This document shows positions 7,848 to 11,542 of a stretch of 11,542 nucleotides of DNA, piece after piece. Numbering within the stretch: the stretch's first letter is position 1; each line of letters opens with the position of its first letter. The position numbers and the translations under genes were made by a program. Location of the stretch: positions 1 through 11,542 of the forward strand of contig DHQH01000011.1 in the NCBI GenBank assembly GCA_002410125.1, given 5' to 3'. The notes beneath the pieces are model-generated. The model did no database searches. It saw only the letters and a list, made by a program, of their open reading frames with translations, and was not told where the DNA came from. The stretch comes from Alphaproteobacteria bacterium UBA5343 (GTDB taxonomy: Bacteria; Pseudomonadota; Alphaproteobacteria; RF32; UBA5343).

Positions 7848-7968
7848 AATAAAAAGTTAAGAAGCAAGATGAATTTTAAACCTTTTACTAATTTTTTAAT
7901 TATAATTTAGAGGTTTTTGCCCAACTATTTGGGTTATAATGGTTTTATTTTTTTATGGGCTGGGGATA

Positions 7969-8334
7969 TTAACTTTTTTGTTTGTGTATTTTTAAAGATA
8001 AAGCAATGTCAGCAGCATTTTGAAGCCCTAGAAGTTTTGATGTTTCATTTTTTGATAATGACTTTCCTTTACTTTTATTAGCATCAACACCTAACAAATC
8101 CCATATATGACCATCTGTACCGTCATGTTTATATATCTTTGTATAAACTTTTCTCCCATCAGGATGTCGCTCATATATCCCTTTCCTGTCACTATGAGTT
8201 GTTGCTCTACCTTCTTTATGATGTCTTTCTATTTCTTTACGAACGGCTTTCTTTATTCTTCTATCTATATCTTTATCAAAATCTTCATCTTCTTGTCTTT
8301 GTTTATCTAATTCTTCTTGGCTTTTTTCAGTCAT
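7969..8334 (-). CDS. Small highly charged protein of unknown function
   Basis: Unrecognised protein of 121 aa, or 126 aa from the upstream ATG at 8349. It is very hydrophilic: the first 50 residues are dense in E, D, K and R and probably helical (EELDKQRQEDEDFDKDIDRR then a KKAVRKEIERHHKE stretch). A Gly/His/Tyr-containing middle follows (IYERHPDGRKVYTKIYKHDGTDGHIWDLLGVD), then a C-terminal part with LLGLQNAADIALSLKIHK that looks like a short helix. No signal peptide or membrane segment, so cytoplasmic. ATG 8334 is preferred because GGAG (complement of 8344-8347) lies nine bases upstream and the candidate promoter would leave almost no leader for 8349. It stands alone between the pheT terminator and nrdA. 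The balanced, non-repetitive composition suggests a real gene. A nucleic-acid-binding role would suit the charge but is not shown. Confidence 0.65.
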   Translation of the reverse strand: MTEKSQEELDKQRQEDEDFDKDIDRRIKKAVRKEIERHHKEGRATTHSDRKGIYERHPDGRKVYTKIYKHDGTDGHIWDLLGVDANKSKGKSLSKNETSKLLGLQNAADIALSLKIHKQKS

Positions 8335-8343
8335 TTGAGATAT

Positions 8344-8347
8344 CTCC
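8344..8347 (-). promoter_or_regulatory. Ribosome binding site favouring the 8334 start
   Basis: GGAG on the - strand lies nine bases before the ATG at 8332-8334, while the alternative ATG at 8347-8349 has no comparable site. The GGAG overlaps the first codons of the longer reading and part of a 10-bp palindrome GAGATATCTC (8337-8346). Confidence 0.5.
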
Positions 8348-8366
8348 ATATTTCACAATTTAAGTC

Positions 8367-8395
8367 ATTGTAACATCTACTTTTTATTTTTACAA
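8367..8395 (-). promoter_or_regulatory. Candidate promoter for the small charged protein
   Basis: On the - strand, TTGTAA (complement of 8390-8395) and TACAAT (complement of 8367-8372) are separated by 17 bases, matching 4/6 and 5/6 of the sigma70 consensus. It lies between the pheT terminator and the gene. Predicted transcription would start near 8360, giving a leader of about 25 bases for the 8334 start. Confidence 0.45.
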
Positions 8396-8400
8396 TTTAT

Positions 8401-8438
8401 AAAAAAAGAGCTAACCCAATTTGACTAGCTCTTTTTTT
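8401..8438 (-). terminator. Intrinsic terminator of the pheST operon
   Basis: Perfect 13-base arms AAAAAAAGAGCTA (8401-8413) and TAGCTCTTTTTTT (8426-8438) flank a 12-base loop. Read on the - strand from the pheT stop, the hairpin begins 19 bases downstream and ends in seven U's. The symmetric A/T flanks mean it could also work on the + strand, where no gene needs it. Confidence 0.88.
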
Positions 8439-8457
8439 GTTTGGTTGGATGGTGATT

Positions 8458-10857
8458 CTAGCTTCGAAGTTCACCACCTGTTTTTTTGCTTACAGATAAA
8501 ACAACTTTATTCATAAGAAGTTCGATATCTTTATCTGTGAAAGTTTTATCTGTTGGTTGGAATGTTACTGCGATTGCCACAGATTTTTTGTTCTCACCAA
8601 GATTTGTACCTTCATAAATATCAAATACTCTTACATCTGTAACATGTTCTTTGTCAGCTCCTTTAGCAGCAGAAATTATAGTTCCTGCTTCAGTTTTGCT
8701 ATCCACGATAAAAGCTAAATCTTTATCTAATGGTTGGAACTGAGATGGAATTAATAGCTTTTTAGTTTTGCCGTTTTTAGTTCTTGGAGCTGGGATATTA
8801 TCCAAGAATGTTTCAAAAGCAACAATAGTTTCTTTAATTCCCATTTTCTTTAAGATTGATGGGTGAATTTCACCAAAATATGCTAAAACATTTTTACCAA
8901 GTCTAAAGCAACCGCTTCTTCCTGGGTGGTAATATTTTGGAGCATCCGCAGTGATTTGCGCATTAGCAGCTGGACCATTTGCAGCAGCAATAGCAGCTAG
9001 CGCATCAGCTTTTGCATCAAATACATCAACAGATCTTATGGCTCCAGACCAATCTTTTTTAGAAGTATTAGCAGATCTAACACCAGTTGCTACGACTTGT
9101 TGCTCACCTGGTTTTCTACCATGGAAGATTGGACCTACTTCAAATAAAGCAGTGTTTGCATAGTTTCTAGCAATATTGTTTTTTACACCAATTAATAAGT
9201 TAGGTAAAATTGATGGTCTCATTTCATCTAAATCACTTGAAATTGGATTTGATAATAAAACAATATCATCAGCTGTTCTAAATAACTCACCAAATTTAGA
9301 ATTTGTAAAACTCCATGTTACAGTTTCATACATTCCTCTTGAGGCAAGTTCTCTTTTAGTAGTAATTACGGCTCTTTGTTTTGGAGAAAGAGTTTGTTTT
9401 GGGAGTGTTGAAACTGGTAATGAAACAGGTTTAATTTCATCTAAGCCAATCATTCTTACAACTTCTTCTACTAAATCTTCTTCAATTGTTATATCGCCTC
9501 TAAATGTTGGAGAGATAGCTTCAATAACATCACCTTTATCTGTTAATTTGAATTCTAGTTTTTCTAATATTTCGATAATTTTTTCTTTTGTTACATCAAG
9601 ACCGATTAGTTCTTTAATTCTGTTAACTCTAAGTGATGCTTTACGCTCATTTTTTGGTTCCTCACCAGCAATGATTATGTCAGATGCTTCACCACCACAA
9701 ATATCTAAAATCATTTTAGTTGCGATTTTAGATCCAGTAGTTGTTGAATTTGGATCTACCCACCTTTCATAACGGTAACGAGAATCTGAATCTAATTGTA
9801 ATTTTCTACCAGATCTTGCAATGTTTTCTGGGGCGAAATGTGCACATTCTAAAAATACATTTACTGTATCACTTGAGCAACCTTTTGAAAGTCCTCCCAC
9901 AATACCAGCTAGACATTGAACCCCTTCATCATCACAAATTCCAAGCATCTTATTATCTAATTTGTAAGTTTGTTCATCAAGGGCTGTAAATTCTTCGTCC
10001 TTTTCTGCCATTCTGATATTGATATCACCTGTTAGTTTATCAGCATCAAAAACATGCATTGGGCGAGCTAAGTCATAGTTAATATAGTTTGTAATATCAA
10101 CCAAAGGAGAAATAGTTTTAAGACCGATTGCAGTTAATCTATCTCTGATATATTTTGGAGTTTCGGCTTTGTTATTTACTCCTTTAATATAACGACCAGT
10201 ATAGATTGGGCAATTTACTGTATTATTACCTTCTAAGCTCATTTTAACATTGATTGGGCTAGAAATAGTTGCTTTAGTTTGAGAGACTTTAAATGGTTTT
10301 AGCTTACCAAACCCAGCAGCAGCTAAATCTCTTGCAATACCTCTAACACCTAAACACTCAGCTCTGTTTGGAGTGATTGCAATTTCAATAACAGGATCAA
10401 TATCTAAAACTTCTGAAACATTAACACCTATTTGAGTATTTGCTGGAAGCTCAATAATACCATTATGGTCATCTCCTAGTCCTAATTCTTTTTCAGAGCA
10501 TAGCATACCAAAGCTCTCTACACCTCTTATTTTGCCAACTTTTAGCTTTTCATTATAACATGGAATTACCACACCAACATTTGCTAAAATACCAATAAGA
10601 CCTGGTTTTACATTTGGAGCGCCACAAACAATTTGTAATTTTTCTTTACCTGTATCTACTGATAATAAATTTAATTTATCAGCATCTGGGTGTTTTTCTA
10701 CAGTATCTATTTTTGCGGTATAAAAATCTTTTAAATTTTCTGCAGGATTAAAAATTTCTTCTACTTCTAGACCAACTCTGGTTAGAGTTTCTGATAATTC
10801 GTTAATGCTTGCATTATAATCCAGATGTTCTTTTAACCAAGAAATTGTAAATTTCAT
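8458..10857 (-). CDS. pheT: Phenylalanyl-tRNA synthetase, beta subunit
   Basis: Beta chain of the alpha2-beta2 enzyme that attaches phenylalanine to tRNA-Phe; it binds the tRNA and edits mischarged Tyr. At 799 aa it has the full bacterial layout. An EMAPII-like tRNA-binding domain (about 40-150) has HPDADKLNLLSVD and the CGAPNV and GMLCSEKELGLGDDHNGI motifs. The B3/B4 editing region (about 214-385) includes RPMHVFD and FLECAHF. A B5 domain (about 400-475) has FRGDITIEEDLVEEVVRM, a synthetase-like core covers about 490-690, and a ferredoxin-fold anticodon-binding domain (about 706-799) starts near FQPLDKDLAFIVD. Start ATG 10857 overlaps the pheS stop in ATGA and is preceded by GGAGG nine bases upstream, inside pheS, so translation is probably coupled. 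A strong terminator follows. The Ala-rich stretch at 617-634 is GC-richer than its surroundings but lies in a variable part of the family. Confidence 0.97.
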   Translation of the reverse strand: MKFTISWLKEHLDYNASINELSETLTRVGLEVEEIFNPAENLKDFYTAKIDTVEKHPDADKLNLLSVDTGKEKLQIVCGAPNVKPGLIGILANVGVVIPCYNEKLKVGKIRGVESFGMLCSEKELGLGDDHNGIIELPANTQIGVNVSEVLDIDPVIEIAITPNRAECLGVRGIARDLAAAGFGKLKPFKVSQTKATISSPINVKMSLEGNNTVNCPIYTGRYIKGVNNKAETPKYIRDRLTAIGLKTISPLVDITNYINYDLARPMHVFDADKLTGDINIRMAEKDEEFTALDEQTYKLDNKMLGICDDEGVQCLAGIVGGLSKGCSSDTVNVFLECAHFAPENIARSGRKLQLDSDSRYRYERWVDPNSTTTGSKIATKMILDICGGEASDIIIAGEEPKNERKASLRVNRIKELIGLDVTKEKIIEILEKLEFKLTDKGDVIEAISPTFRGDITIEEDLVEEVVRMIGLDEIKPVSLPVSTLPKQTLSPKQRAVITTKRELASRGMYETVTWSFTNSKFGELFRTADDIVLLSNPISSDLDEMRPSILPNLLIGVKNNIARNYANTALFEVGPIFHGRKPGEQQVVATGVRSANTSKKDWSGAIRSVDVFDAKADALAAIAAANGPAANAQITADAPKYYHPGRSGCFRLGKNVLAYFGEIHPSILKKMGIKETIVAFETFLDNIPAPRTKNGKTKKLLIPSQFQPLDKDLAFIVDSKTEAGTIISAAKGADKEHVTDVRVFDIYEGTNLGENKKSVAIAVTFQPTDKTFTDKDIELLMNKVVLSVSKKTGGELRS

Positions 10858-11542
10858 CGTTCTAATCCTCCGTTCATACTTAAGCCACCGGTCATTGATG
10901 CAATATCTAATGGGTTAAATCCGTAATGTTTTAACCATCTAACATCTGATTCAAAGAATGTTCTTAAATCAGGAATACCATATTTTAACATTGCTAATCT
11001 ATCGAGACCTAGACCGAATGCGAAACCTTGATATTTGGTTGGATCAATACCGCCTGCTTTTAATACATTTGGATGTACCATACCGCAGCCTAAAATTTCT
11101 AACCAGTCATCGCCAGCACCAATTTTTAGTTCTCCACCTGATTTTGAACAACCAATATCCATTTCAGCTGATGGTTCGGTGAATGGGAAGAATGATGGAC
11201 GATATCTAACTGGGATTTCATCAAGTTCAAAAAATGCTTTTACGAAATCATATAAACAACCTTTAAGGTGAGCCATATTGATGTTTTCATCAATAACTAA
11301 ACCTTCTAATTGGTGGAACATTGGTGTATGAGTTGCATCATAGTCACTTCTGTAAGTTCTACCTGGGGCAATAATTCTAATTGGTGGTTGTGAGTTTTCC
11401 ATAGTTCTGATTTGAACTGGAGATGTGTGAGTTCTCACAATATAAGAATTATCAATATCATCAGCTCCATCTGCTTGTTTTGGGATATAGAAAGTATCAT
11501 GCATTTGACGAGCTGGGTGGTTTTGTGGAATATTGAGGGCTG
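10854..11542 (-). CDS. pheS: Phenylalanyl-tRNA synthetase, alpha subunit (5' end outside window)
   Basis: Catalytic chain that activates phenylalanine and transfers it to tRNA-Phe. The frame stays open through the window edge: upstream of the Met at 11504 it reads ALNIPQNHPARQ, the conserved run before MHDTFY in PheS, so that Met is internal and the gene is truncated only by the window. About 228 C-terminal residues are visible, roughly the last two thirds. Class II motif 2 is seen as GRTYRSDYDATHTPMFHQLEG (from about 11363 downward). RPSFFPFTEPSAE follows, and motif 3 is GFAFGLGLDRLAML (about 11027-10983), then PDLRTFFESDVRWL typical of the end of PheS. The C-terminus carries a short Gly/Met-rich tail (MTGGLSMNGGLER). 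The TGA stop shares four bases with the pheT start, so they form one operon. Confidence 0.97.
   Translation of the reverse strand, partial: ALNIPQNHPARQMHDTFYIPKQADGADDIDNSYIVRTHTSPVQIRTMENSQPPIRIIAPGRTYRSDYDATHTPMFHQLEGLVIDENINMAHLKGCLYDFVKAFFELDEIPVRYRPSFFPFTEPSAEMDIGCSKSGGELKIGAGDDWLEILGCGMVHPNVLKAGGIDPTKYQGFAFGLGLDRLAMLKYGIPDLRTFFESDVRWLKHYGFNPLDIASMTGGLSMNGGLER

Noticed and set aside
7841..7867. TTGCTT-15-TACAAT as the nrdA promoter
   Set aside because: The spacer is only 15 bases and the -35 match is partial; it was not called as a separate feature although TACAAT lies within the NrdR box.
8107..8363. Two hydrophobic + strand open frames opposite the small charged gene
   Set aside because: They mirror the charged - strand frame (Lys/Glu codons read as Phe/Leu/Ser), and have no start signal. 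A small membrane protein cannot be fully excluded but is less likely.
9176..9772. 198-aa open frame on the + strand inside pheT
   Set aside because: It is antisense to a fully conserved part of PheT (B5 and core), has no ribosome site and is Ser/Ile/Leu-rich as expected of a shadow frame.
11502..11504. ATG at 11504 as the pheS start
   Set aside because: Conserved PheS sequence (NIPQNHPARQ) continues upstream in frame to the window edge, so this Met is internal.

Overview
The window is AT-rich DNA (about one third G+C by eye) from a bacterium, most likely an alphaproteobacterium with a reduced or host-associated genome. This rests on the alphaproteobacterial style of the family 4-like uracil-DNA glycosylase (W in place of C in the 'NxxxWRPPGNRTP' motif), the overall PheS/PheT style and the base composition. 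I cannot fix the order from the sequence. No phage, IS, tRNA, rRNA or CRISPR features were seen.

Left half, + strand (184-4256): a uracil-DNA glycosylase-like repair gene, then a tight cluster of three exported proteins. Two are unrecognised secreted proteins (1062-1685 and 1706-2443) and the third is a Slt-type soluble lytic transglycosylase (2472-4256). A candidate promoter lies just before the first secreted protein. A perfect 26-bp palindromic terminator and a short REP-like palindrome fill the convergent gap at 4257-4396. The two unrecognised proteins share a C-terminal domain with four cysteines at matching spacings. They look like tandem paralogues working in the envelope beside a peptidoglycan-cutting enzyme, and this is the least explained part of the window.

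Right half, - strand (4397-11542), in transcription order: pheS (5' end outside the window) overlaps pheT by 4 bases, making the two-subunit phenylalanyl-tRNA synthetase operon, closed by a strong terminator at 8401-8438. Next is a small, highly charged protein of unknown function (7969-8334) with its own candidate promoter. Then come nrdA and nrdB, a complete class I (tyrosyl-radical) ribonucleotide reductase. Upstream of nrdA are one near-consensus NrdR box and one degenerate box, about three helical turns apart, so the operon is probably repressed by the dNTP-sensing regulator NrdR.

Gene-free stretches are all under 300 bases: 1-183 (no convincing gene or promoter), 991-1061, 4257-4396, 7746-7968 and 8335-8457. 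The last four hold the regulatory and terminator elements listed.
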